Below are positions 33,480 through 46,574 of a stretch of 64,000 bases of DNA, one piece after another (the stretch's first letter is position 1; each line of letters starts with the position of its first letter). The stretch is from Paraspadella gotoi (Eukaryota; Chaetognatha), in NCBI GenBank assembly GCA_051294375.1, contig CM119268.1, forward strand, positions 1,586,549 to 1,650,548, read 5' to 3'. Position numbers and translations under genes: made by a program. Under the pieces are notes generated by a model. That model did not search any database, was not told where the DNA came from, and worked only from the letters and a program-made list of their open reading frames with translations.

Positions 33480-34055
33480 CTCTCTCTCTCTCTCTCTTTC
33501 TCTCATTCTCTCTCTCTCTCTTTCTCTCATTCTCTCTCTCTCTTTCTTTCATTCTCTCTCTCTCTTNNNNNNNNNNNNNNNNNNNNNNNNNNNNNNNNNN
33601 NNNNNNNNNNNNNNNNNNNNNNNNNNNNNNNNNNNNNNNNNNNNNNNNNNNNNNNNNNNNNNNNNNNNNNNNNNNNNNNNNNNNNNNNNNNNNNNNNNNN
33701 NNNNNNNNNNNNNNNNNNNNNNNNNNNNNNNNNNNNNNNNNNNNNNNNNNNNNNNNNNNNNNNNNNNNNNNNNNNNNNNNNNNNNNNNNNNNNNNNNNNN
33801 NNNNNNNNNNNNNNNNNNNNNNNNNNNNNNNNNNNNNNNNNNNNNNNNNNNNNNNNNNNNNNNNNNNNNNNNNNNNNNNNNNNNNNNNNNNNNNNNNNNN
33901 NNNNNNNNNNNNNNNNNNNNNNNNNNNNNNNNNNNNNNNNNNNNNNNNNNNNNNNNNNNNNNNNNNNNNNNNNNNNNNNNNNNNNNNNNNNNNNNNNNNN
34001 NNNNNNNNNNNNNNNNNNNNNNNNNNNNNNNNNNNNNNNNNNNNNNNNNNNNNNN
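33480..34055. repeat. (CT)n-rich minisatellite interrupted by 489-N gap
   Basis: CATTCTCTCTCTCTCTTTCTCT-type units before the gap. The D2 partner 42013-42690 reads about 680 bases of the same array. Confidence 0.9.
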
Positions 34056-34557
34056 GCGCGCGCGAACCACGCGCTCTCCATCGCGAGACCGGAGCGCCCG
34101 TCACGAATCTCATAAATCAACTTCTTCGTCGCGAAGATAAGGAAAATGACGACGCAACGATTACGCAGCGACGGCGCAAAAAAAACAACAACGCAGCTTT
34201 CTTGCTACAATGACGCAGCAATGACGCTAAATAACGATAACGCAAAAAATGCAGCAAGAATGCAGCAAAAATGCAGCAAGAACGCGACTACGTCAACTAC
34301 GACGACGACGACGTTGCGTCGAGTGCGCAGGGACTCACTAATGACTCGACGACGACGCACCGGGAAGTTTACCACAACTCTATCACAATTTTATCACAAT
34401 TTTACCACAATTTTATCTCGGATTTAGAAAAAAAAAATAGATGGAAACTAAAATTTTGCGTCCTCCAAGAGTCCAAGTGTCTAAGAGTTAAATTAAGTTG
34501 CGATTTAACTTATTTAAAAAAAGAAATAAAAAAGCGGAGGACGCATCCGGCATTTTA

Positions 34558-34893
34558 GTTGCGCCGCAAGTACTCGCGGAGCAACTCTATAAGTCACTTT
34601 TCGGTCGGTCGGTAGGTATGTCTGTCCGTTAGTCTGTTCTACTTACGTTAAAATTGCATATAATTCGTTTATAGTTGGTTGCTCATTTGTTAAGGTAGGA
34701 AAAAACCTTAAATCTAAGGGACTGCTAGCGCCGCCTTCAGGAAATCCTAAAACTATAAGGAATAAAAGACTCGATGCAGTGCATGTCATAAATACAAGGG
34801 CTGAGAAAGCTTTTTACTCACGTCATGTCACATCATGTCATATCATGTGATCAAAGGGAAATACGCGTGAAAATAAAGTCACTGCGGCGCAAC
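34558..34893. mobile_element. second copy of the 10-bp-TIR element
   Basis: Ends GTTGCGCCGC and GCGGCGCAAC are intact. Relative to the 31111 copy it carries an internal replacement (TTGGTTGCTCATTTGTTAAG, 34675-34725) and a shorter tetranucleotide tract. The D2 partner is 43195-43523. Confidence 0.7.
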
Positions 34894-35546
34894 ACATTGG
34901 AATCACCGTTCTTGTTTTTTCTACAAAACGACGCATCGACGCATCGAACGAATTTAATTTTAATTCCGCAATAATTTCTATTAAAAGTCGAACTAATGAA
35001 GTAGAAGTTGACGAGTTGACGATAAGAAGTTTAAAATAAATAATTCATTTTCTCGGTTCAATGATATTATTTAAATACTAGAGGGAACCGGGCAATTTAG
35101 GTAATGAAGATTAGAAGCGAACGTTATACTATCATCACAGATGGAATCGGAACCAAAAATAGTATCGGATAAGCAAATAATAAATGAAAAGTAAATGATA
35201 AGTAAATAATAAATGATAAGTAAAGGATAAATGAAAAATAAATGCTAAGTAAATGCTATCAACAANNNNNNNNNNNNNNNNNNNNNNNNNCATCATTCTT
35301 CTATATATCGAACTTTAAATTCTTTTTTGCAGTTAAAGTTAAATTCAAGTGAAGTTAAATCAAGTTAAATTTAATAATTAAAAGTAATTCACTGGATATA
35401 AATGTCAAGGAGATTACAATTTAATTCAGAATATTAATATTAATTCATGGAACCTCAAGGTCACCATAATTCGAGACCCTGATCGTTACATTAAATTTCT
35501 CGCGAAACCATTGAAGACAAGGGCGGACGCCTTCACGCCTGAGCCA

Positions 35547-35578
35547 AAGAGTGAGAGAGAAGAGAGAGAGAGAGAGAG

Positions 35579-35627
<49 letters not shown>

Positions 35628-35682
35628 GGAGAGGAGAGAGAGAGAGAGGGGAGGAGAGAGAGAGAGAGAAGCGAGAAGAGAG

Positions 35683-35733
<51 letters not shown>
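35547..35733. repeat. (GA)n microsatellite at unit-less junction
   Basis: Links the 35291-35520 flank directly to the D2 copy 2 block, where copy 1 has 6.3 kb of unit R. Confidence 0.9.
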
Positions 35734-35734
<1 letters not shown>

Positions 35735-36597
35735 TGAATGGAAAAATGAGGGAAAAATCCGGAACTGTGCGACTTGATGAAACTAATGTGCTCAATGTAG
35801 CGAAGTTAATTTACTTTTTTTTAGTAAATTTCGCACTTATGGTTAAAAATATAACGGGAAGTAAAATAAACCTTTTTACGCGAAAGAACGTAAAAAACAC
35901 ATAAATCATTTAACTAAAAAATTTTTCATTTCTCATGGGAAAAAACGTTCCCTTTTAATTCTTAATTCTCCCTTGGGAAAAACTTATGATTTTATTTACA
36001 TATTGTAGATTCATTGACTACCACTAATTTTTTAAGTTTTCTCACTGTCGCGATATCTCCCTCCTTCATTCTCCTTCTCCATCCCCTATGCCCCCCCCCC
36101 TATCTCCGCCCCTTCCCCCCACCACCGCCAACATCCGCCAAATGGGCGTGGCGGATGTCATTTCCGGCGACTTTGTTTGGGGCCGAATTTCATGAATTTC
36201 TTCGGAGTTCCGGCGGAAACCGGCGCGGGGCGGCGTCCTTGCGGCGTGGGCGGCGCTGGCGGCGCGGGTGCCGTCCTTGGCGGCGTCGAGGCCGGCGTCA
36301 CTCGCGTCCTTCTGCAGTTGTCGTCCCGCGGATGTCGTTCCGATTATTGCTTTTGTCGGTCCCTTTCGGTGATGTAGTTTCGATGCTGTTGTGGTCCCTT
36401 TTTCAGATGTAGTGACTGGTGAATGGTTTTGTTCTGTTGCCGTTGTAGTCCTTTCTGCTGATGTAATATTAGTAAATGTTGTATCCCTTTTGCTGATGTA
36501 TATTAGTAATGGTAGTAGTCGCTGATGTACATAGTTCCGTTGATGTTAACAGGTAGCGCAATTTAAGCCTCTCTCTCTCTCTCTCCAAACTCAAACC

Positions 36598-36852
36598 ATG
36601 ATTAAATCAAAGGTAATTAACGAGCTAAAAGCAGAGGACACCGCTGCGTCGTCGTCGTCTTCATCGTCGTCGTTATCGTTCGTCGTCGTCGTCGCTGAAC
36701 TCGGCGGGCTGCGTCTCAAGGCACTCTCAATTGGCAGCCACTTTCGAAACGAGGTCGAAAACAAAGACGTTTCGACCTTTACTCGTCGTAGTCGTTCGCG
36801 TAGCGAATCTGCGGACGTAATATGGGATATGATGTTTTATTTACTCGGTTAA
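36598..36852 (+). CDS. possible Ser-rich ORF, copy 2 (with ATG)
   Basis: Starts ATG in an AAACCATGA context and reads MIKSKVINELKAEDTAA, then a (TCG)n-encoded serine run that shifts frame after eight serines (extra T at about 36680). It then reads ELGGLRLKALSIG and an Arg/Ser-rich tail. The two copies disagree after the serine run, so the true C-terminus is unknown. Confidence 0.28.
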   Translation: MIKSKVINELKAEDTAASSSSSSSSLSFVVVVAELGGLRLKALSIGSHFRNEVENKDVSTFTRRSRSRSESADVIWDMMFYLLG

Positions 36853-36962
36853 TAAAAAGAATAAACAAGTCAAAAAATGGCGGGAAAAATAGGAAAGAAG
36901 AAAGGTTTAGAAAGAGGTAAGGGAGGGAAAGAAAGCGTGAGGCGAGGCGGAAGTGGGAGTAG

Positions 36963-37185
36963 GGGTGGAGAGAGTGGAGAGAGAGAGAGAGGGAGAGAGA
37001 GAGAGAAAAAAAAAAAGAGAAAGAGAGAAAGAGAGAAAAAAAAGAGAGAAGAGAGAAAAGAGAGAGGAGAGAAAGAGAGAAGAGAGAAGGAAGAAAAGGA
37101 GAGAAAGAGAGAGAGAAAGAGAGAGAGGCGAGAAAGAGAGAGAGAGGGAAAGGAAGAAGGGAGAGAGAGAGAGACAGAGGAGAGA
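36963..37185. repeat. (GA)n/(GAAA)n purine tract
   Basis: Polypurine microsatellite; corresponds to part of the 27718-28576 gap of copy 1. Confidence 0.9.
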
Positions 37186-38556
37186 GATAGCGTCGCGGCG
37201 GAAATGAGGATTCGAAAACGAAGCCCAAAAAAAATGACAAATGGCGACTCCTGCTTTTTTTTCCTTTGCTTTGCTTTGCTTTTTTTTTACGCGCCGTGGC
37301 AGATTTAAAAACGGAAAATTGAAGAAGAGACTCGAAGGAGAATAGGCTCATCCGTTTTGGTTAAGCCACAAGAGGCGAGGGGTTTTCAGGGCGGAGCGGT
37401 CGTCGAATACCACATAATAATACCAAAATGAGTAAAATATACAAAAATTTCTACGTACAAAAGAAGATTATAAACATATTATCAAGACTGTTGATTGTAC
37501 TGTACATATATTACACTGTATATATGTACAGTAAAATCAACTGTATATTATACAGTCGCTTTGTTTATTTTAAAAGTGTTTTCTCGTCAGCGGCTTCGCC
37601 CGAATTTCCTTGTTAATTTTGAAAGACAGTAATTATTGTTATGAGGTTAGAGACAGAACCGTTCAATATAAGCAGTCCCTGAGCTTCGGATCGGGCTGTA
37701 ACACCATGTTACAGCCGGTTAAGCGCCCCGTTCCTCTTAACTTGCTAGGTGATTTAGTCCACATAATTTCTACGTTTTCGTCTCTCCATTTTTTAATTGT
37801 TTCCAAAAAAGAAAAGGAAATAACAAAGTAGAAATGAAAGAGAGAAAGTTTTCTCGTCTAATATCTAATGAATTTCGCGTTTGTGATTCCGAGGTGGAAT
37901 CCGATAGAGGCGCTCATACTCAAAACAAAAGATAAAAGGGAACTAAAGCGAATCAGTTTTCGTGCCGATTTGAGCTTTTATTTTTTTTTTCGGTCAACAT
38001 CAGCAAATCATCGTCGATTGAAAATAACGAAAATGAGATGCAATGCGTTTTATAAATCAAAAAGAAAAATTGAAGTCGTACTAACGCTGAGATCGCGGTA
38101 GCTTAACTTTTAACTGTTTATAATGAATACCATAATTTAACATTTTTTCAAACAATTATGATAATTCGAATATATACAGTTTTTCCCGAGTTTTCGTTTC
38201 AGAGCTAAATGAAGACACCGAAAGAGTAAATCTTAAGTATATAATTTTTTTTTATTTAAAATCTCACCATCCATCACGGCGAAGAAACGCGAAGACTGAC
38301 GGCGAACTTAAAGCAAATTTGCATGTAATTAAAAAAAAAACCATGAATCCGCGAGTTTTAATTATCCATTTAATCAGGAAGGCTTCTCCGTTACTTTTCC
38401 TGGCGAAACATTAAACTTTCAGGATTTGTTTGATCGAAGATTTTTCGCGCGCGAGAGACGAAAGAAGAAGAAGAGATTCTGAATAATTTAGGCGAATCGT
38501 GGTTGACCCATTTTTGGGGGCGAAAAAGGTGACGACGAAAAGATTGGAGTTGATTG

Positions 38557-38594
<38 letters not shown>

Positions 38595-38657
38595 ATTGAT
38601 TGATTGATTAATTGAAATTATTGATGATTGATTAATTGATTGAATTATTATTGATTT

Positions 38658-38689
<32 letters not shown>

Positions 38690-41323
38690 TTTTATTTATT
38701 TTTTATTGATTGATGATTGATGATTGATTGATTGATTGATGATGATTTATTTATTTATTTATTATTTATTTATTGATTGATTAGCGAATTACTTACATGT
38801 TGTCATAGTGACTTATTTCGATCACAACCCTTCACCTGGACGATCCCCAATGGAAATATTGTGAAGCTTGAGGACGGCCGTAAACCGCCTGAGGCGTGGA
38901 AAACCTCAGCCCGGTTTACACGCGCAGGACCCTTTCCATTGCTGCTGAGGGCCAGAAAAGATACGGTTGAGTACTCTTGATTTATATATTTGATTGATCG
39001 ATTAAAGGAATGAAATAAATAATATAAATATAAGAATGAATGAATGAATGAATTAATGAATGAATGAATGAAATGAAAGAATGAAGAAATGATAGAATGA
39101 TAAATGAATGAATGAATGAATGAATGAGTAAATAAATATTCGACTAAAATAATTAAACTGATGAAAAAAATCAATGAGCTAAGGCTGCTTAACATTTTTA
39201 CCTCAGTTTCAGTTCCCCTCGCCCCCCCACACACCCCACCCTCTTCCCCTCCCCCCGCCCTTCCGCTCTCTTTCCCCTCTCAGTGGGAGAGGCGGCGTGG
39301 GGAAAGGAATTGTCCGATATTATGGGCAGCGCAATAAATCGTTGGTTCGACCATTGGAAATCGTTCATGAGAGATGACGACGACAAGAGAAGACGAGACG
39401 ACGGACGACGACGACGACGACGAGGATAGAGTAGTCTCCAGCGTTTTTTGTGGCTGACGAATCGACGTAAAAAACGCATTCATAAGGACAATTTAGAATT
39501 TTAAATTTAAATTCCAAATTCAAATTTTAAAATGTAATATTATCGCTGATTGGTTTTGATGTGATCGGTTTGAATTTAATACATTCTTGTGATTAACAAG
39601 ACATTAACTACATTTGTACTCGTTCCAAGACCAAGGCGCTGATACTTTTCTTCGCTCATCATCTCCATTAGATTCTCTTTTATTTTCGATTTTTTTTTTT
39701 CTTTATCTTTCCAGTCTTTATATTTTTTAGTTCCGCGAATACTCGCGGAGCAACTCTCTAAGTACTTTTCGGTCGGTCGGTCGGTCCTCCGTCGGTATGA
39801 CTGTCCGTCGGTCTGTCCCACTTACCTAAAAATGCATATGATTTGCCTATAGTATTTAAAAATCCTAAAACTATAAGGAATAAATACGGAATTTTTATTC
39901 AGTGCATGTCATAAATACACGGGCTAAAAAGTTATTGTAGTCAGTAGTCATTATGTCACATCTCAAAAAATACCGTGAATAGGCAGTCACTGCGGCGAAA
40001 GATTATAATTACCGTTCTTGTCAACACACTTTCACAGAGAATCAAAGTTTGGTACGGGAGGCAAGTCATTCGCCTTCAGACCAAAGGTTCGGGTTCTAGC
40101 CCCGGTGGTCGCCTAGCAGTAAGAGGACGGGCGCTTAACCCGCCTGTAACACGGTGTACAGCCTGATCCGAGCTCAGGACTGCTTATATTGAACGGTTCC
40201 GTCACTAACTCATAACCATTATTACTGTCTCTCACCTTTGTCTCTCTTCTTGCGCTCTCCTCTTTCTTTATATATAAGTCAATCTTCCAAATTCGAATTC
40301 GTTTTTTTGTTGTTTTTTTATTCCCGCGCCATCTGTGATAGAATTAATAATTTGGTGAGTGAATTGTGTGTTTTCTCTTTAAAAGTTCGACGCTTCGAAC
40401 GACCGCGATATGGATAAATAAAGAAAGAAAATAAAAAAACAACAACAAAAAACAATGAGAAGGAATTCGTCGCAAATCTCCCTTTTTTGTTTATGAAGAT
40501 GACGATATAAACGGTTAACGAGTTAACGGTTAACGTTAACCCCGCGCGTCTCCTCTTCGATATAGTCACGCGATGTTGCGTCGCCATGTCAACTCAGTTG
40601 AAGTGAAAACGAGGCCTTAATACTCAATAGTGACACGTAGCGTATTTGTCTTAATTGCTTCGTCGGAAACCGTGGAAATAGATATTAAAAAAACACATCC
40701 GATCTGAAATTACTCTGTTTGATATTATTTCTCTTTAAAAATTAGCGTGTCTTGTATTGTTGTAACTGTCATGTCAATGTCGGTCCGTATATGTTCATTG
40801 TAGTGTCCCGTCATATCAATGAAACGTCATTTAATGACGTGTCACGACATATAAATGTCGTGTCAATGTCGTGTCCGTCATGTCAATTTCGTGTCACGTC
40901 ATGTCAATGTCGTGTCACGTCAATGTCGTGTTACGTCAATGTCGTGTCAACATCATGTCATTTCGTGTCATGTCATGTCAATGTCGCTCTGCTCGCGTCT
41001 CATGTCTTCAAACTGTGCTGCGCCCTCAACTTCCCCCTTTCCTCCATCTCCTCCTCCTCTATCTCCTCCTCCTCCTCCCTTTTTACCCTCTCCGCCCCCT
41101 TCTGAGCGATAATATGTTTCAGAAGTAATAGAGGATAACGACGTCCGGTCGTCGTCGTCGTCGTCGTCGTCGTCGACTTTCCTTATTTTCGAGAACAAAG
41201 TCGATTTTCTTTTTTTATTTAAAAAAAAAAGGGAAAAAATGTGGCGACTGCCAGATGATGCCGCTCAGTGTTAATGAAAAAATTGTTGTAACGGGTCGAA
41301 GAGGAATAGGAGACCGATGCTTT

Positions 41324-41377
<54 letters not shown>

Positions 41378-42012
41378 CTGTCCTCGACATTCTGTCGCGA
41401 CACCACGACGCCATCTCTGGATTATGATGAGACTGCGAGACCTCTTTCCTTTTTTCTGGGTCAAAACTGACCTTTTGTTGAACTCATCTCACAAGGATCG
41501 AAAAAAAGGGGAAAATTGGAGAGTTTCTCAAAATATTTGCGCACTAATCGAGTTTCCTTAAAAGAGCCAGAAAAAAAAGTTTGGAAATATTAATATAATT
41601 AATTTATTTTTACAAGTAAAAATTTTTTTTTCGCTTTCAGCTGTGCTCGAAGAATTCATTTGAATTTGGAGAAGTACAAAAAGATTATTAACCCAATTAA
41701 AAAACAATCTTCTTGCTATAGTTTATGTATATAATTATGTATGTAATTGTATAATTTCATTTAAATTATTGAGCTCGAATCATTCCCTTGATTCCTTATC
41801 AAATTATGAAATTATGTAATTAACATTATACATAAAAATCAATATTCCCGTAATCCTGGTCTTGACGGCCAAGCACTGTATTGGAACTAGTATTGCAGTG
41901 TATGTGAACTTTTTCCAACATCTCATATTTCACTTAATCACCGCAAACAATTTTTCAACTTACAGAGTCGACCATGAAAAACTGATTAAAACCACACGGT
42001 TTCTTGTTACCT

Positions 42013-42221
42013 CTCTCTCTCTCTCTCTTTTCTTCCGATTCTCTCTCTCTCTCTTCTCTCATTCTCTCTCTCTCTTTCTTTCATTCTCTCTCTCTCTTCT
42101 TTCATTCTCTCTCTCTCTTTTTCTCATTCTCCTCTCTTTCTCTCATTCTCTCTCTCGCTCTCTCTTCTCTCATTCTCTCTCTCTCTCTTTCTGCATTCCT
42201 CTCTCTCTCTTTCTCTCATTC

Positions 42222-42252
<31 letters not shown>

Positions 42253-42633
42253 TTCTTCATCTCTCTCTCTCTTTTTCTCATTCTCTCTCTTTCTCTCATC
42301 TCTCTCTCGCTCTCTCTTTCTCTCATTTCTTCTCCTCTCCTTCTCTCATTCTCTCTTTCTCTCATTCTCTCTCTCTCTCTTTCTCTCATTCTCTCTCTCC
42401 TTTCTTTCAATTCTCTCTCTCTCTTTCTTTCATTCTCTCTCTCTCTTTTTCCATTCTCTCTCTTTCTCTCATTCTCTCTCTCGCTCTCTCTTTCTCTCAT
42501 TCTCTCTCTCTTTCATTCTCTCGGCTCATTCTCTCTTTCTTTCTCTCTCTCTCTCTTTCATTCTTCGCTCATTCTCTCTTTCTTTCTCTCTCTCTCTCTC
42601 TCTTCTCTATTCTTTCTCTCTCTTTCTCTCCAT

Positions 42634-42690
<57 letters not shown>
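42013..42690. repeat. (CT)n-based minisatellite, about 30-bp period
   Basis: CATTCTCTCTCTCTCTTTCT units recur with a higher-order period of about 30 bases. Long Leu/Ser/Phe and Arg/Glu/Met open frames over it (up to 339 codons) are artefacts. Confidence 0.95.
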
Positions 42691-43904
42691 CCCTGTCGCG
42701 CGTCTCTCTCTCGCGGCGCCCGCGAACACGCGCTCTCCATCGCGAGACCGGAGCGCCCGTCCACGGATCTCATAAATCAACTTCTCGTCGCGAAGATAAG
42801 GAAAATGACGACGCAACGATTACGCAGCGACGGCGCAAAAAAAACAACAACGCAGCTTTCTGCTACAATGACGCGCAATGACGCTAAATAACGATAACGC
42901 AAAAAATGCAGCAAGAACGCGACTACGTCAACTACGACGACGACGACGTTGCGTCGAGTGCGCAGGGACTCACTAATGACTCGACGACGAACGCACCGGG
43001 AAGTTTAACCACAACTCTATCACAATTTTATCAACATTTTACCACAATTTTATCTCGGATTTAGAAAAAAAAAAATAGATGGAAACTAAATTTTGCGTCT
43101 CTCCAGAGTCAAGTGTCTAAGAGTTAAATTAAGGTTGCGATTTAACTTATTAAAAAAAGAAATAAAAAAGCGGAGAGACGCATCCGGCATTTTAGTTGCG
43201 GGCCGCAAGTAACTCGGAGGCAACTCTATAGGCCTTTTCGGTCGTCGGTAGGTATGTCTGTCGTTAGTCTGTTCTACTTACGTTAAATTGCATATATTCG
43301 TTTAAGTTGGTTGCTCATTTGTTAAGATAGGAAAAAACCTTAAATCTAAGGGACTGCTAGCGCCGCTTCAGGAAATCCTAAAACTATAAGGAATAAAAGA
43401 CTCGATGCAGTGCATGTCATAAATACAAGGGCTGAGAAAGCTTTTTACTCACGTCATGTCACGTCATGTCATATCATGTGATCAAAGGAAATACGCGTGA
43501 AAATAAAGTCACTGCGGCGCAACACATTGGAATCACCGTTCTTGTTTTTTCTACAAACGACGGCATCGACGCATCGAATGAATTTAATTTTAATTCCGCA
43601 ATAATTTCTATTAAAAGTCGAACTAATGAAGTAGAAGTTGACGAGTTGACGATAAGAAGTTTAAATAAATAATTCATTTTCTTGGTTCAATGATATTATT
43701 TAAATACTAAGAGGGAACCGGCAATTTAGATAATGAGATAGAAGCGAAACGTATACTAACTATCATCACAGATGGAATCGGAACCAAAAATAGTATCGGA
43801 TAAGCAAATGATAAATGATAAGTAAATGATAAGTAAATAATAAATGATAAGTAAATGATAAATGAAAAATAAATGCTAAGTAAATGCTATCAACAATCCT
43901 AATG

Positions 43905-45250
43905 TCTTTGCATTAGGAGCATCATATGCAAACTTAGATCATAAATAAAATAAAAAAACCCATATATCCAAAATTAATGAATACGCAATTCCAACCCTAA
44001 CAACTATTAACTATCTTAGTAATTTTTGCAAATACATAAACTCTGAGGCGAAACCATCCACGCGTCCCTCTGGCGCCAGGGGAGAGAGATTCTCGCGGCA
44101 AAAAGTATTTTCCGCGTCTTTTGTTTCTTTAACGACGTCGTAAAAAAGAAGAATAAAATGGAAGGGAAGTTGGCGAAGTGAATGATTCAGATTTATATTC
44201 CAAACTCGAGTTTTCCCATTATTATTTCCCGTAAATCTTTTTTTAAATAGAAGCACATAGGCTTTTATATTTAAAAAAAAACCCCTTCCTTATCACATAT
44301 TTCGGTATCAGTGGGGAGAAATTCGCCTCGTGACCCGTGTATCTTTTGGTCATTTCTTTGTGGTCATTTCTCTCTCTTTTGTGATTTTGGCCGATTTTCG
44401 ACAACTAAACGTTTCTTTATTTATTATTATTTATTTATTATTTATTTATAATTAATTTTTGTGACCGGTCCTTCAGTCGACCTGAAGAATCGTCGCTCGT
44501 GATTAAACGTCGTTTTTACGATTCATTGACTTTTGCTACTATTTTTGTCACGTCTGCTACGTCTTGTGTCACGGAGAAAATACCAGTTTTACCGTTATTG
44601 AACTCGTCTTATAGATTTCTTATAGATTTCGACGGGTGAAACCTTCGAACGACTCGTCCGCAAAGCTTGGAGACTCAAAACGTCTCTACGAATCCTCTCC
44701 ATTAGATTTCGAGATTTCCCTTCCATTCTCTCGAATATATTAAAACGATCCGATATTGACTGGAAGCGACAACACATTCCCCATAAGTAAAAGTTAAACT
44801 TTTTCCTAAAACACATGTTACAAGATAAAGTGAAAATAACGAAGTAAAATTTTAAAAAAAAGTTTCCTATGCCTGAGGTTTTTTTTTAAAATTGGGGCAA
44901 GAATTATCGACGAAGCAACATATGGCGCTTTGGAGCGCATTTCTTGCTTCGAGATTCGTTTAAAACTCCATGAATATTATATTACATTGCGCCGTTGTTT
45001 AATATTTAAGAGGGAATCATTAAAAGAGAGAAGCAGATGATGCAGCTCGGTGGGAAATGATGTTGTTTGGCTTCGTTCTGGAGAGGAGGTAATTCCACTT
45101 TAAATTTGTTTGCAAAACATCAGTCTGATTTGTACTTACGAAGTACAGTTTAAACTTTTACCAATTTTATAATATCATTTAACGTTTTTTGTCAGACGAA
45201 TTTTAAAATAAGTATAAAAAAGATATAAATCAAATTATTTCGTTTTAAAT
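43905..45250. other. unique AT-rich region, no supported gene
   Basis: Short open frames only. A minus-strand frame at 44595-44816 has a helical, basic C-terminus (MERIRRDVLSLQAL) but no splice support; see the rejected list. (ATTT)n-like sequence is at 44418-44450. Confidence 0.4.
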
Positions 45251-45255
45251 TTAAA

Positions 45256-45424
45256 GGGACCGAGAGTCGCCATGCCTCTCTGTGATTGTGAATAGCGCCC
45301 ACACTTAGTGTGCCCATCAGTTCTGGGAGCTTTTTCCGGCAGTTGCCTTGCTTTCCGGAGAAGAACCCGTGACTATTGGGTCCGGGGATGAAGCCTTAAA
45401 CCATTGCGCTATTACGGCGCTGAT
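45256..45424 (-). repeat. tRNA-derived SINE, family B
   Basis: Read on the minus strand, TAGCGCAATGG (complement of 45401-45411) matches a pol III A box (TRGCNNARYGG). About 40 bases on, CGGGTTCTTCTCC (complement of 45357-45369) resembles a B box. The body GCAAGGCAACTGCCGGAAAA...GAGAGGCATGGCGACTCTC also occurs at 47645-47850. Confidence 0.7.
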
Positions 45425-45661
45425 GGAAGGAACAGTCTTATCCAACGGATAGTAATATTACATCACTTCAAAGTTATAAATGAAAAGAAGAAAAATGTTA
45501 TGGAGGAAAACTAAAATAGAGGTATATAATTCCAATGATTGGCTGACAATTACTAACTGATTGACGTGGCTCAGTTTCTAAAATAGATTTGGTTGTTTTT
45601 TTTTCGATTTATGCTTACATGAAAAAAAAATCAAAACAAAAAGAACAATTTGAGAGAAGAG

Positions 45662-45663
<2 letters not shown>

Positions 45664-45740
<77 letters not shown>
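45664..45740. repeat. (GA)n microsatellite immediately 3' of a predicted stop codon
   Basis: Near-perfect (GA)n; on the minus strand it starts three bases after the TAA at 45744-45746. Confidence 0.95.
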
Positions 45741-45742
<2 letters not shown>

Positions 45743-45743
45743 C

Positions 45744-45874
45744 TTAACCAATCGACAAACCGTATAATTCGTCCATGTCGTCGTCGTAGTCGTCGTCGTC
45801 GTCGTTCATCCCGGGTCGTCCGTCGTCGTTGAAAGGCGTGCAGACCCCATTGTCTGGCGGCACCGATCTGGAAT
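45744..45874 (-). CDS. probable last exon, acidic C-terminus (cysteine-rich minus-strand gene?)
   Basis: One minus-strand frame reads DSRSVPPDNGVCTPFNDDGR, then PGM, an Asp-rich run (five D, Y, three D), MDELYGLSIG and TAA. A plausible acceptor (TTTTCGTACGCGTCGTAG) precedes it at 45875. The acidic Asp/Tyr tail and the order on the strand suggest it is the 3' end of the gene whose other exons lie at 46.5-48.2 kb, but the exon before it is in or beyond a gap, so linkage is inferred. The competing Arg-rich frame is the complement reading of the same (GAC)n and looks artificial. Confidence 0.4.
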
Positions 45875-45992
45875 CTACGACGCGTACGAAAAGGTAACAC
45901 AATACAAAATCTTCATCTCTCTCTCCTCCTTTCTCTCCAACTCACATTCACTCTCACGAGATCCACCGATACTCTTCTACACTCTCTCTCCT

Positions 45993-46025
<33 letters not shown>

Positions 46026-46546
46026 AGTCTGGACCGCATTTTCGTCTATTTTGTTGCCAATTTTGTTGATTGCCTTCTTTCGTTGGCTTCTTTTTCTTGG
46101 ATTCAATAAAACTTTCTTCGGATTTTTCATTCTCGAATCTCTGCTGACTCAACTGCTTGGAAAAATTGCCTGTCTCTACCTTTAAGTATTTATTTATAAG
46201 CAAAGAACAATTTTTGAAAAGATTAAATCATTTCATGCGTGAAATCTTAAGATCCACTTCTGAAGACGAGATTTTATTGCGTTGAAAACATTTCAGTTAT
46301 TTCAAGTTACGAAAAAGTATTTACCTATATTTTTTNNNNNNNNNNNNNNNNNNNNNNNNNNNNNNNNNNNNNNNNNNNNNNNNNNNNNNNNNNNNNNNNN
46401 NNNNNNNNNNNNNNNNNNNNNNNNNNNNNNNNNNNNNNNNNNNNNNNNNNNNNNNNNNNNNNNNNNNNNNNNNNNNNNNNNNNNNNNNNNNNNNNNNNNN
46501 NNNNNNNNNNNNNNNNNNNNNNNNNNNNNNNNNNNNNNNNNNNNNN

Positions 46547-46574
46547 GTCGTCCGGAATTCTCGGAACCACGCAC
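46547..46574 (-). CDS. partial exon of cysteine-rich protein, cut by gap
   Basis: Acceptor TATATCTTAATCAG precedes it (46575-46577), followed by G TGC GTG GTT CCG and so on, reading (V)CVVPRIPDD into the 46336-46546 gap. The leading G completes the valine codon begun by the GT at the end of the 46683-46897 exon, so phase matches across a 108-bp intron. Confidence 0.6.

Larger units (their letters stand above)
26578..35265. repeat. direct duplication D2, copy 1
   Basis: From ATGAGGGAAAAATCCGGAAC (26579) to AAATGCTATCAACAA (35265) this block is colinear with 35747-43895. Base substitutions are few; differences are mainly one- to three-base indels, often in homopolymers. It contains the large gap 27718-28576 and gap 33567-34055, both readable in copy 2 (36838-37255 and 42120-42720 regions). 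Confidence 0.92.
35747..43895. repeat. direct duplication D2, copy 2
   Basis: Colinear with 26578-35265. Short deletions are frequent (for example GGATTTTAGTCCACC versus GATTTAGTCCAC), a pattern typical of uncorrected long-read consensus. It ends with AAATGCTATCAACAATCCTA, where copy 1 ends at a gap. Confidence 0.92.

Noticed and set aside
41862-42891. 339- and 295-codon Leu/Ser/Phe open frames
   Set aside because: Direct translation of (CT)n minisatellite; all frames are open because the unit lacks stops.
44595-44816. Minus-strand 73-codon frame with basic helical end
   Set aside because: No acceptor in good context, AT-rich surroundings, no recognisable domain.
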